A DNA stretch of 64,000 nt from Panicum virgatum (GCF_016808335.1 NC_053138.1:13633900-13697899); one strand, 5' to 3'. Positions 46,803 to 58,636 are shown, numbered from the stretch's first letter. The notes: generated by a model not told the origin, from the sequence alone. Translations and numbers: made by a program.

Positions 46803-47310
46803 AAAACTTTGAAGTCAGAAGTTATAAACTTTATATTACTGTAATAGTTTCTTATTAGTTTAAAAACTTTGGAATCTGAAGCTATGAACTTTTTACTATC
46901 ACATTAATAAATTTTATTAGCTTTCCAAAAAACTTTGAAATATGAAACTATGAACTTTTCTGGTACCACAATAATAAATTTCGCAACTCCAAAAGAAACC
47001 TTGAACTTTGTAGTAACATAGTAATAAATTAAGTTTGCAGCCATAGAAACTTTGAAATCCTGAACTATGAAATTTGTACTAGCACAATAATTTGAAAAAC
47101 TAAAAAATTGAATTTTGCACTAGCACAAGAACACGAATAAACTTTATAGTCCCCCTCCGGTCCAACAAAACTTTGAAATCTAAAACTATGAGCTTTGTAC
47201 TACCACATAATAAACTTTTGTAGTCCCCAAAAACTTTGAAATATGAAACTATAAACTTTGTAGTAGCACACTAATAAACTTTATAGCCCCAAACTTTAAA
47301 ATATGAAATT
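46803..47310. repeat. Degenerate AT-rich array, about 60-bp unit, nine copies
   Basis: AAAACTTTGAAATATGAA starts near 46803, 46863, 46927, 46996, 47047, 47110, 47167, 47229 and 47290. Each is followed by ACTATGAACTTTG and TAGCACA-TAATAAACTTT variants. Similar AACTTTG-bearing sequence continues more loosely to about 51900, including a recognisable copy near 49600. Confidence 0.8.
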
Positions 47311-50300
47311 GATCTTTGAACAAGTTAATATATTTTGATTACTCATGAACCGTGAAAAAAATATATCACGAATAGACTATGTGTGGAGCACGGTGTGTGC
47401 TGTGTTTGGGTAAAAAATGAAAAATATAGAAAAATAATGAACATTTACAAAATAGGTCAGAGCATATATAGACTCCATAATTTTTAATGAACATAACTAA
47501 ACTAAAAACTTCACATTAGTATTTTTAAAAACTTATGAACTAAGTGTACAAAACTTTACACTTGTAGTTCAAAAAATTCCAAGAACACAATTGAAAACTC
47601 TAATATCCTCGACTTTCAATTTGCATGCATAACCCTTTACAATAGAATATAACCAAACTTTTGATTACTATATACGAAACTTTATAGGATACCTATGCTT
47701 GACATATAACTGCAGAACAGTTCCAAACTTTCAGACATATAAAGACCAAAAACATAAAAATAACAAGTGTGGTTCACAAACAAAATGTAGGCTTTTCAAG
47801 TGAAATGTATGGGCTATCTGGTCTAGACAAAGAGAATGGGAATTTGCTAATACATGTAGGCAGCATCTGCAAAAAATACAAATGAACATGAAGGAGGATA
47901 TCCAGCTCACCTCAAATATGATCTTGCGCCCTGCTCTCGAACTACACCGCTTAAGTAATCTTGCATTGGGAGAAAACAAATTTTCTCCAGCTCTAGAAAC
48001 TTCACGCGAATCCCAAGCTAATATTGTGGGTTAACAAAACCAACAAGACGTGTGTGAGAAGATAATTACACTAATAGGCATGGAATCAATAGGAATTAGA
48101 AAAAATCCTCATAAATATGAATACAGCCTTATACATGTAATCTTTGTAATTCCAAAAATTTATACAGTAAATTTAAGAACTTTCTACAATTAAATTTAAA
48201 AATCTATAATACTATATACAAAACTTTATACATGGATATTTGAAACCTTTCACAAATACATATATATAAATATTTACATAAAAACTTCCTACTGAAATAA
48301 AAAATTAACATTGAATTCAATAACTTTGCACTTTCAACTCAAGATCTTTGCAAATCACTTGTCAAAAATATCTCAGTAAAATAAACTCAGAACTTTGCAA
48401 TCCCATTCAGAAAACTTTGTAGTAGCATGTTATAAACTTTGTACTTTCGTGAATCCAACTTTTCTCTTCCAAAAAGTCTGGAACTTTTTGATACCACATT
48501 TAAAAATTTGTGCTCTTAGATCTAATACTTCATAATTAAAAAACTTTGCATTACATATTAGGAACTTTGTCCTAACTTATCATAAACTTTGTACCTCTCG
48601 ATTCTAAAACTTTATCTGGAAATATGTTACAATCCTGAACATTAGAACATATAAACAACTATGACGTGCATAAAACATCCTAGTCCAAACTTACAAAGTT
48701 CTATGCTAAAACTCTAAAATGACTACTTGGAAACTTTGAATGAAAATATTGAGGAACTTTCAGATCATGTATATAGAAACTTTTGACAAATAGTTACAAA
48801 AATAATGAATATATCAAGTCATGATTCATGAAATAAAAACTTTGAACCCTTCAATTCACAACCTTAAACTTGTGTGCCTAATAAAAAGAGTTTTATTTTC
48901 TATTGTGGAGTTTGGTGTGCAAACTTTACGCACATATACTGAAAACTTTATACCTAGATATGTAAAACTTTGAAATTTGTGTACAATAGCTTCCAGCATG
49001 ATATTTAATGAACAGTAGAAAATTATGGAATGGGTTGCAAATTTGGGATTTCTATCCTTGAATTATAATAATTGATTCTTACCCTTGTAACCCTGCTATA
49101 TTAATCCTATGCAAAAAATAATCATTTAGAAAATTAATGCCAATTAGATTGAAACCAAATACAAATATATTAGTCGTATGCCTCAATCTGATTAGCCTCC
49201 CCCCAAAATTGACTCAGCCAGAATGAGGGGAATAGATGATGCTAGCAGATTTAACCATTACAAGATAGAGCTGGTTGCTAAGGTTGTAGGACTAGTTCAA
49301 CTGTGAAGTAGCATGTGCTCTGGACCTCAAACTAGATATCAATGAATCGGAAGATGAAAATTATTGCCATGTACACATAATGATTAGCTGCAGGGGGTAT
49401 TTTAATTTGTACAGGAGCATCTGGGAACAGTTGATTCCAGAGCGCCTATGTGGCAAAGCTTCCAGGCACCGTTGGTTGGTCCCTTGTGAAGCACAGAAGG
49501 AGTCACTAGTATGTGGCAACACTGCAGCAGACTGATGTGTCATTCGGCACCATTCGGTACCGTGGTACATGGCAAGCATTTGGAATCTGCATTATGAACC
49601 TTTCTGCTATCATGATAATAGACTTTGTAGTTTCAAAAACTTTTAAACTTAAAACTATGAAAAGATGTGTTTGTTGGATCATATGTGTCGTTTCGCTGCA
49701 TTTGCTAGCAGCACACATGTGCAAACTAAGGAAAATTGCTTTGAATAAGTAAAGAATTCATGACTACTCATGAAATGTAAAAAAATCTTTTGACTCATAT
49801 GTCGAGAATCCATGAATATGCATATATATTTAAATTTATAAATCTTATATATACCGGAGTATCAAATCTATACACACCATGTCAAAAAACTTTTGAATAA
49901 TGTATGCAGAACTTATGAACCACATCAGATTTTGCTTATGCAGGTAAAAAAAAATCATATATATATATTATGAATTTATAAACATAGAAATTATGCATAG
50001 AATTTTTTTACAGAAATAGATGCCTTGATCTCACCTGAATGCTTGAGAATTGGTGGGCTTCAAAGTCTTGTTTCCGAGCTATCAATGAGCCTTGGTCTCA
50101 CCTGCACACATTAGGAGTTTAGTAAGCTTCTTGTTAATGTGGACACATCATGGTCACAACTCACAAAATAAAATTCACCATAATTTAGAAAAATAAAAGG
50201 ACCCTACTGTGCAAATGCCTTGGCGAATTGCTACAAATACTAGCAACTCAAAACGCATTAGTTTCATTTTTTATGGAGAGTGCTAGGCACAGTAAGGTAT

Positions 50301-50806
50301 TTTTTTCAAAAATAATAGTATTCATAAACTTTGTATTAGCACATCTTCGAACATTTTACTCCTAGATACAGAACTTTGTGCTCCAAAATCAGAAACTAAC
50401 TTAAAACTTGGCATTTTGAAGTTGGGAACTTTGTACTAGACTATTAAAAACTTTTGGCTCTCATATATAAAACTTTTAACATATATATACAATATTTTCT
50501 ATATCTAAACTCTCATATTGCATACCAGAATCTTTCTACTAGAATATTGCAAACTTCTAAATTATAAATATAGAACTTTGGTCTAGCATTCAAATTATGG
50601 ATATAAACTGATGAATTTTGGCCAGAACACAAACTTTAAAGTAAAAAAATTTAAAAGAAAATTGAGGTTCAACCAATGTACAAAAACAATATATCTGCAT
50701 GATTGAGGAGGCTATGTTTAGTTCAAAAAGATAATCTAGGTCTGTAGTGTAGTGCTGTTGTTTGTAAGATGTCGTATTGTGACAAAGGTATAGAACAATT
50801 ATTAAG
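47311..50806. other. AT-rich interior of the MULE-like element
   Basis: No gene. The motif AACTTTG and variants recur tens of times, without the clear period seen to the left. Short frames only. Confidence 0.65.
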
Positions 50807-51055
50807 AAAAAAAATGCGCCCGGGGAGGGGGAGTTGAAACGCCCCCCACCGTATTTCATTAAGAGGAAGCGACAACGGCTTCTCCGTCTGCAGAAAAAAA
50901 ACCAATCATGGCCATGCCCACAAGGGCCATGCCATTCGGCGAGCACATCGAAGGGTTTTTTTTAACCACGGGCTGAAATTCGCCCCAGCCGGGGTTCGAA
51001 CTCGCGACCTGTAGGGTGCCAATCGGCTGCTGTCGCCACTTGGGCTAGCAACCTT
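50807..51055 (-). mobile_element. tRNA-derived SINE with 21-bp target duplication
   Basis: On the minus strand the head carries an A box (TAGCCCAAGTGGCG, 51035-51048) and a B box (GAGTTCGAACCCC, 50992-51004), and the tail ends in a T-rich run. The flanks AGG(T/C)ATAGAACAATTATTAAG at 50786-50806 and 51056-51076 match at 20 of 21 positions. It is inserted inside the AT-rich MULE-like element. The family is not named. Confidence 0.88.
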
Positions 51056-51076
51056 AGGCATAGAACAATTATTAAG

Positions 51077-52599
51077 GCAATGATATTACTCATTCTAGTG
51101 CTAAAAGAGCACTTATCTAGCTAGTTTCTTTGAGGACTAGTTAGATGCAAGGTTAAACTTTCATGCAAAAAAGTTAAAGAGAGCCGAGAAAGGACCATTT
51201 GAGCATTTTTCAACTAGTAGTCTGCCCCATTGACTCATTGAGATGTTGGCTAGTTAGGGAGCATTGTACATACCGAAAATATTTTGGATAATTACATATT
51301 CACAAGTAAAAGCTTTTATATTACAGATTGCAATATTTTAGCCCATTGGGTATTGAAAAGATTTTAATTACATGTACAAAACTTCCTACTCATCATATAT
51401 CTGAAACTTAGCGCTAGCATATATTGAACATTACATTTGTAGACCAAGAGTTTTATATAAAAACTCATTATCCTTTTCAAGTTGACTCATGATGCAGTAA
51501 ACATAACCTAGTAGTGATATCTGAAACATACATCTAGCTAGTCCTAATATCATTCAAAAATAGCATGTACAAAAGAGAATCTATGCAAATCCCAGCCTGT
51601 GGGCAAATGAAGAGAATTTTAGAAAACATGGAAGAAATAATATGTACCTTCTTCTCCATGGCACAGTGCACTTGCTCCTACCAAAAAACAGTAAACTTTG
51701 CAGCTGTCTAGGCAAAAATATCCTGCAAAAAAATGGGAACATGCTAACATGTTGGTGTTTTTTATGTTGAAGAAACCTCTCCAAACAATGATACAGTCAA
51801 AAACTTTGGATGCTGCAAACTTTCAAGTATTATGGCAAAAACTTTGTAACTGAAAGCTAAATAACTATAATGTCATGTTCTAAAAACTTCATATGTCACT
51901 TTCTTTTCAAGCCACATGGCTAAAAACACATTCAGTGCATACTATTTGTAAACTTAGAATACATATAATCAATAGTTTTTCTCTAAATTTCAGATAATTA
52001 CTTTGCCTATATGTAGCCCATGATGCCTCTATGTTGAAATTTTCAGAGAAAACAACTATGCATGCTTGTTTCTGAAAAGAAAATCTTGATGGGAACATGT
52101 CTTCCTTGTTAGTGAATAAAAAAAGAACAGAGGATCCTTGATTTGAACAATATGTATAATGATATGTTGAATTCAATCTCTCCGGTGATATTGCCAAAAG
52201 CCTGAAATCTTATAATGTTGTGATGAAAATTTACCTACTAAAGCTAGGCTTCTGCAGGCAGCTCATCAGATGAGATGAATAATCAGATGCAAAAACCTAA
52301 GATCAAAATCCTACGGATGCTTGTGTGCAGGTGCTTCCCCTAGCAAGGTGCTGTCGTGGTGGTGTGCAGGAGGAAGATATCGTGGTGCTATGCAGGAGGA
52401 ACATGCCATGGATTCGAGGGACAGGCAGGAAGGGGCGATGTAGCTCACCTGAAATTGAAGGCCAGCGACGGTTGCTGCGGTCGATGTCAACGAGGAGGAT
52501 AGATCCCCCCTCAAAAGCAGGGCGTCTCGAACAAAAAAGCAGCAGGGGAGGCAATTGCAATCCCCTTCTACCTCGGTGTCGATACGCATCGATCCACTA
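51077..52599. other. Remaining interior of the MULE-like element
   Basis: AT-rich to about 52250 with scattered AACTTTG motifs, then turning GC-rich. No gene was recognised. Confidence 0.6.
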
Positions 52600-52985
52600 G
52601 GTGCAGGCGAAACGACGGCGCACGACGAGCTTGGCGTGGCTTCCCTTCTCTTCTCCGGTGTACTTCAGCTCGATGCAGACGAAACGAAGACGCAGAAAGC
52701 TCGGTGTGGCTTGCCTTCTCTTTCTCCGTCGTACTCTGCCTCGATGCAGTCAAAATGACGGCTGCGACATTGGCGCATCTGCCTCCTCGGCTCCGACATA
52801 CCCCCACCCACGATGCAGGGAACTGAAGTGCGGCGGAGCTCGGTGCGGCTGCCTCCTCGTCTCCGGCGTACTCCCCACGAAGCAGGCAAAACGGAGGCGT
52901 GGCGAGCTCGGCGTCGGCGCAGCTTCCGCTCGCTTCTCGTGCGTAATCCGCCTCGGCGTGGATGAATCGCACGGCAAGCGCGGTG
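52600..52985. repeat. GC-rich degenerate array, about 70-bp unit, five copies
   Basis: The unit pattern is CAGGCGAAACGACGGCG...GAGCTCGGCGTGGCTTCC...CTTCTCCGGCGTACTCCGCCTCGATG. Its AAACGACGG-like core recurs near 52610, 52681, 52752, 52820 and 52890. Long frames across it on both strands are products of the repeat. Confidence 0.8.
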
Positions 52986-53297
52986 TGCGACGTCGAGATC
53001 AAGACGAATTTCTGGCGATTCGCCGCCTTGTCTCCCTCGAATCACCTCAAATCCAGTGATCCCCTTTTGCCTACACCTCGAGACCAAAGGAAGGGGAAAA
53101 GGGAAATGAATAAAAAAAAATGTGTCTAGAAATTTCGAAATAACGTTGGAATACGAATCAGTACCTGGGAAATGGCCGCCGCGGGCTGAATACGAAGTGA
53201 AATTGGGAAGCAGTATCTCTAGTAAGGACACGTGGCCATCGTTCGCTCCAATCAGTAGCGGCGCGCGAGCGCTCTATAAGGATTTCGTGTATCTACG

Positions 53298-54661
53298 CTA
53301 GCCAGCGGAGTACGTACAGTAACCCGTCCGTATAGCATGTGTCGGTGTCGCTAATTAGATAGGACCGTGGTGCTACGAAATCGTATGCATACGTGGCCAG
53401 GCACGAGCCAATTAATACGTACAGCTGCGAGTACCTAATTGTATACGCGTAAACAGACGATCCATAGCCATAGATACGGCAGATCGGTCGATCGACCGAG
53501 TGGGTGCCCATCACCATCATCATATATCACACACACACACACACACAAAAAAAACGGGACGTGCTAAACTTTGCGTATGTCTCGAGGTGCGACATGAGAA
53601 ATATGAAATAACCAATCACTGAAACGATCAAAGTCTGTAGCCAATTTATTTTCATTCGCATTATTTTCGTTCTACGCGTAGCTTGTACACGTACGAACGG
53701 TCCCGTGCCGGGGCGACAGCTGTCTTGATCTTGCTATCTACGCCTACCTGCTGTTATCTTTAATTACTTAATTTGCACGTACGAGTACGACGCGTCCTTG
53801 GGCTACCTCTCGACGACGTGTACGAACGATTCTTCCTCCCATGGCGGCAACCGTCGCCGGTGAGGCTTCCGGCGACGACGGTGGTCGCGCATGGCTCAAG
53901 TTCACATGGCATGGGTGATCGAGACATGGATGGACCTTGCATTGCTTTTACCTGGGGTCCAATCCAACCCAACCCAACGGAATCCAAATTAAACGACCGA
54001 TCCTTTGATCATCAGCGCCACTGGCAGCCAAACCGTGTGTAGCCATTCACCAATCCATCCATGAACCCATGGGTGAATAATACAAATAAGGTGACAAGGA
54101 AAGCCACAGCCGGGCTACCTCTACCTGCATGCATGCTAGTGTGGTCCGTATACATGTACACTACCAGTTGAGAGCTTCCATCAGCTAGCAGCGCACGGCC
54201 GAGATCACATCGACCAGCCATACTACTAGCTACTTGAGCGCGCGGCTGGCCGGCCGGGGTATTCCGAAGCGGGATGCATGTGAGCAACGGAGACCCATCA
54301 TGCTGCATCCGTGCATGCGGTACCGTCCAATGTATGAAGGATGGTATTTCGGTGCATATGCGTGCGCGGACCCGAGCCAGATAGCTGATTATGTACATAT
54401 ATACACGCGTATATACACGTGAGGGAAAATGGCAAGAGAGATGGATATCCACCGATTAATCCATATAAGTACACGTGGCGGTTATATGCATATAGAGCCG
54501 ATGCATTGTGCGGTTTGTCGAGACGCGTACGAGATGTTACGATATATACCTAGATAAGTGGTGCGTTTTTTAGACGGTCGTGATTTTTTCTCATTTTCTC
54601 GGTTATCATGATTAGGGGTACCCTAACCAGGTGTCTAAAATCGCCTTAAAACGCAAATACA
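53298..54661. other. Intergenic, with a CA microsatellite
   Basis: CA repeat at 53528-53547. A short GC-rich frame at 53773-54042 matches nothing known to me. Otherwise nothing was recognised. Confidence 0.5.
53528..53547. repeat. (CA)n microsatellite
   Basis: About ten CA units followed by A8. Confidence 0.95.
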
Positions 54662-54847
54662 TGTTAGGCAACCCGGCCCACGAAGGCCTACAGCCTCCTT
54701 CCAATCCGGAAGAAAGTAAAGGACTCAAAGAAGCCCAATACGCGGCCCACGTACATAGTGCGGCCCATCCGCACCCCCCTCGAACCCGCGGGGCGATCTC
54801 CGCCTAGCTCGAGGGCTCCCCGCCGAGACCCCCGACCGCGCCCCGCG

Positions 54848-54965
54848 TCTCCGCCTCGCTCAAGGGTAGCGAGCCTACCCTTGGGGGAGCGGATCATCTC
54901 CGCCTCGCTCGAGGGTAGCGAGCCTACCCTCGAGGGAGCGGATCATCTCCGCCTCGCTCGAGGCC
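54848..54965. repeat. 49-bp tandem repeats in the LTR U3
   Basis: TCTCCGCCTCGCT recurs at 54848, 54897 and 54946. Each unit holds the palindrome GAGGGTAGCGAGCCTACCCTC or a close variant. Confidence 0.9.
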
Positions 54966-55567
54966 GCCCCTCAACGGAAAGGACAAACGGCCCTTCCGCT
55001 CACCCGCTCGCCGTACGGAGGCATTAAACGTCAACCACTCCTTCACAGCGCCCGGGTCAGACAGCGTCAGGCCGCCATTTCCCACAGTGGCTGTGACCGG
55101 AGTCCCGTCCGCCAACTCCGGTCACTGCTCCGCCATCCCGGATGCTGTGGCAACACTATGGGAACCTGCGACGCAGTGCAAGATGTACTCGGCACTGCTC
55201 CAGCCACTGTACTGCCAACTCCCCATACCTCCTTCGTACTTTCCCCTCTGCGGAGCCCTCGAACGACATGGGCACGACCCCCCGGAAGCGGCTTCAGCCT
55301 TGACCAGGACAAGACCCTGGCCTGCAAGACCCTCGGAACGTCGCCACGTCACGCCTGGAGGACGGTACCCCCTACAGTAACGACCACGCCGCCCGCTGGA
55401 GCAACAAGGACGCCGACGCGATCTCCGCAAGGCCAAGGACGACACCCAGGATGACTACCATGCCAGGCGCCATACCCCACGATGTACTTCCCACAGTGTT
55501 CAACCACTGCACCCCCGCGATTCGGGTAGAAGACGACGACTTCCACGACCTCCTAAGCATGTACACC

Positions 55568-56159
55568 CACTAGTAGAAAACAAGCCAAAGGTCCACTCTA
55601 AAAGTACCGTTATGAAAATGAACTAGCATAGGTACCGGTTCATCTTCATACCGGTACTTTTGGGGTTGATGGAATCTATGGATGAGCCTTAAATACCGGT
55701 TGGTAACACCAACCGGTACCTAAGGCTCACCATAGGTACCGGGTGATAACTTTTACATTAGTACCGGGTGGTACCATCAACCGGTACCTATGGATGAGCC
55801 TTAAGTACCGGTTGGTAACACCAACCGGTACCTTAAGAGCCTTAGGTACCGGTTGGTGTTACCAACCGGTACCTAAGGCTCATCCAAGGGTTACTTCAAA
55901 AGGAAAATATCTCTCTTCCCATCACAAGTGATGTGTAGGTGAGATGGTAAGAAAGGTGCACGTGACACAAGAAGTCACAAGTTCGAATCCCAGCCACCAC
56001 CGCATGCATATTTTTGACAAAAATGAATGCCATTGGTACCGGTTGTGTTACCCGGTGCTAAAACCAAGAGCCTTTGGTCTTGGTTGCGGGGTACTGGTTG
56101 GAAAAACCGGTACCTAAGACCCTATTCAACCGGTGCCTAAGGGCCTTTTTCCAGTAGTG
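55568..56159. mobile_element. CACTA (En/Spm)-type MITE with 3-bp duplication ACC
   Basis: The left end is CACTAGTAGAAAA and the right end is TTTTTCCAGTAGTG, the inverse with one difference. ACC flanks both sides (55565-55567 and 56160-56162), as expected for CACTA insertion. Subterminal TACCGGTTGGT/ACCAACCGGTA motifs recur in both orientations. A tRNA-like A box/B box pair lies at about 55935-56000. Confidence 0.93.
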
Positions 56160-56177
56160 ACCGCCCCTCCTTGCGTC

Positions 56178-56184
56178 TATAAAA
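56178..56184 (+). promoter_or_regulatory. TATA box of the solo LTR
   Basis: TATAAAA, 16 bp downstream of the CACTA MITE and its duplication. The MITE therefore separates this core promoter from the U3 repeats. Confidence 0.7.
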
Positions 56185-56541
56185 GGAGGAGGCGGGCTTT
56201 ATCTTGGGGGACCGGAGGATTCACACGCACGTAACTCGCAGAACATGCACACCCGCTCCCCAGAACACGATATTGGCACTCGCCTCAATCAACTCCTCTT
56301 CTAGCAGAGACCTAGGAGCCTCCCTCCCTCTTTCGCCTCGCTTGTACCCCCTACTACAGGCACCCTCGGTGCAAGACAGTACAGTGCTCTCGCACACCCC
56401 TTTGCTGGACGTACGGCCCCGCGGCCAGAACCAGGATAAAACCGTGCGTGACTATGTTGCCTCTTGCATCAAACATCTGGGACGAGTAACACGCAGCATC
56501 ATCACTAGTTGGTGCCCGACCCCTGGGTCAGGACACCGACA

Positions 56542-57070
56542 CACTTTTTTCCAACGTGGAAAATATATTCGCGTTATTCTCTGTCTTGTTGGATTGGATA
56601 TATAGGCGTTATCCGTGCCTGCTCGTGAAAAGAAAAAAATTAAAATCCATATTCTATACTATATAAATGTTGAAACAACGGAAACTATTTCTCTCCAGAA
56701 TAGGTCCACCTTGCTCCTCACGGAGGCCTCACTTGTCAGCACGCGCCGGAGGTTTGACAGGAGGTGTGGAGGGCCATGCTAATATTTTTTACACCAGCAA
56801 TTTTCTATAACTATCTTTTATACTCTCTTATTACTTTCCTTTGGCACATTTTTTACTTTCCTTTGCACATACATTCACCCATAATTTGCGTCATTATTTG
56901 TTTTGGAAGAATAATAATTGACATCATTGTTTTATGGAATGAAAAAATGTGTATTATTTTTGAAAGGAAAATAAATGACATCGATAGAAAATTTAGATCT
57001 TACAGATAGACGTTTACATAAAAGGATTAAACTCACAATACAAAGCGAGGAAAAAATTCATGAAAAAAAA
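56542..57070. other. AT-rich intergenic DNA
   Basis: No gene was recognised. The right part is probably 3' UTR of the adjoining LINE fragment, read on the minus strand. Confidence 0.5.
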
Positions 57071-57700
57071 CTAAGATATATCTGGGGCGCCACACGCTCG
57101 AAAGCGTAAATTGGTCTCCTCCTTAACCAACTGCAACACGGTGAATGGCTGGACCTCCTTGGCTTCAAAAATTCTCTTGTTCCTCTCTTTCCAAAGGTTC
57201 CAAGCAGTGTGCATTGATCATCGCCGCCTTAGTTCATCATTGATCCTTCGACATATTTTGCAATGACTAAATCCACCGGTACTCAGGGCCTGTTTGGCAG
57301 GGCTCCGGCTCCTCCAAAAACAGCTCCGACTCTGACTCCTCAGATGAAGCGGCTTCTCTGGTGGAGCTGGAGCCGTTTTAAAAAATGTTTGGCAAAATAG
57401 CTTCACTTGTTAGATTAATGTGTAAGCCGCGTGAAGCCACGATTTCATGGTTTCACCTTGCCTGTGTAAGCCGCCGATGGCTTCAGGACCGGCTTCACAC
57501 GTGAAGCCGGTTACAAAACTACCGTTTGGGAGGGCTTCGCCTGGAGCCGCTCCAGAAGCCCTCCCAAACGGGCCTCAATGTTTGCATCCATTGCCGGCTT
57601 TGTAACTAAATCATCATGCGTCCAAATTTGAACTAGCTCCCACCCGCTGTGCAAAGGGGCACTGCTGCGAATTAATGTGCTGGGTTGTTTTATTTCAGGC
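57071..57700 (-). pseudogene. LINE ORF2 C-terminal fragment split by a MITE
   Basis: On the minus strand 57071-57195 reads HTAWNLWKERNKRIFEAKEV...LVKEETNLRF and stops at TAG 57071-57073. This is the typical tail of plant L1 ORF2, after the zf-RVT domain. The upstream part at about 57590-57690 reads APLHSGWELVQIWTHDDLV, the expected preceding segment. A MITE at 57286-57574 separates the two, and an in-frame stop lies between. The rest of the LINE is absent. Confidence 0.75.
57286..57574. mobile_element. Tourist-like MITE inside the LINE fragment
   Basis: The left end is GGGCCTGTTTGGCAGGGCTCC and the right end is the inverse of GGCCCGTTTGGGAGGGCTTC. TCA flanks both ends (57283-57285 and 57575-57577), which fits a 3-bp PIF/Harbinger duplication. 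Confidence 0.8.
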
Positions 57701-58636
57701 GCTGAGCCGCGGAGTGGGCATAGGGGATTACAAGGCCAACACATATCAAGTGGGAGACAAGATGGTAGAATATCAAGAGATCACTCACCAGACAAATAGC
57801 CTGCTTGTGCTAGAGGAGGCTGCCACAGGCGCTGGAGACTGGAGTTGGACCAGACTGAAATGAATTACTGTTGCTCCCGAGCAGTTTAGCTCTTCAGCCT
57901 TCCCCACCCACAGCACAGCCAGTCAGCCACCGGCACTATGCGTGGCGATGCACTGGCTCCAACTGGCCGCCCACCATCTCGTGACTCATCTCGCGCACAA
58001 AATTACGAAGATGAGTCACAAAAAAAAAATACGAAGAAAGACAAGCAAACGGCCTTTCCTCTTTTTTTCCCTTTCTGTTTTCGAATATAAAAAAAAGACA
58101 TTCACAATACACACGCAGCTCATTGCCACGACAAAATCACATCAACAAAAGACCGTTGAAAAGCTGAACGAAATTCATATCAATGCATTGCCATGGGAAA
58201 ATTCAGTTCATTTCCTTCCAAGCACAAGAATAGTTTACATTAGCTTTTGTCCCTTTCTTATTTTTTTTTAAAGTTAGCCCTTTCTTAATTTGATTTGATT
58301 TATGTTTGTTTTGGGTCCTGTGGCCATGCTTTACCACTCCCCCTCCCTCCGAGTATTCGACTATTCCTTTCCTTCCCTCTCACTTCTTCCTCCTACCCCT
58401 CACTTTGCAGTTGTAGCTGGGCGCTCTCTCCCTCAGTTGGGAGAGGAGAGCACAGCACGGAGACCCACCGCCCATACATACACGCACCTCTCCTCCGTCT
58501 CTTCTCGGAGCGCCAACTCGCTTCTGTTGTCCTTGTTCACCAGCTGTGTACTTCTCTTGCATGCCTGCCTGCGCTTGGTCGCCGAGGGGAGAGCTGCTGC
58601 TCGTGTCGGCCGCTGCGCTGTGACCGAGCTCCGGGG
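57701..58636 (+). other. Upstream region and 5' UTR of the TTL gene
   Basis: AT-rich to about 58310, then a pyrimidine-rich stretch (58330-58440) typical of a plant 5' UTR. ATATAAAA at 58085-58092 is a weak TATA candidate. The frame of the gene is open back to an ATG at 58295, but that extension lacks conserved features. Confidence 0.45.

Larger units (their letters stand above)
46041..53287. mobile_element. Inferred 7.2-kb MULE-like element filled with tandem arrays
   Basis: TGTATCTAC(G) occurs just outside both proposed ends (46032-46041 and 53288-53297). Exactly 15 bp inside each end begins an inverted match of 14/15 (GCGATCGCGCGCCGC against GCGCTCGCGCGCCGC, ending at offset 30). AGCGAACGA follows at offsets 42-50 and 41-49, then TGTCC near 60. 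The outermost 15 bp are poorly conserved. A 9-10 bp duplication with degenerate TIRs fits the Mutator superfamily. No transposase-like frame exists. The interior is mostly AT-rich repeats, plus a GC-rich array near the right end and a nested SINE. Confidence 0.55.
54662..56541 (+). mobile_element. Solo LTR of a gypsy-type element, interrupted by a CACTA MITE
   Basis: It begins TGTTAGGCAACCCGG and ends GGTCAGGACACCGACA, in the style of grass gypsy LTRs. U3 carries 49-bp tandem repeats. TATAAAA at 56178-56184 is followed by a pyrimidine-rich leader and TTGGTGCCCGACCC near the end. No primer binding site or internal region follows, so it is a solo LTR. The flanking 5-mers do not match, which leaves the exact ends or a recombinant origin open. 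Confidence 0.75.

Noticed and set aside
52568..53231. Long frames on both strands at 52.6-53.2 kb
   Set aside because: They run through the 70-bp tandem array. The periodic peptide reflects the repeat.
53773..54042. 90-codon frame starting MHVRVRRVLGLPLDD
   Set aside because: Short, no recognised domain, no promoter or splice context.
58295..58636. 114-codon N-terminal extension of the TTL protein
   Set aside because: It reads through a pyrimidine-rich 5' UTR. The family-like start is at 58637.
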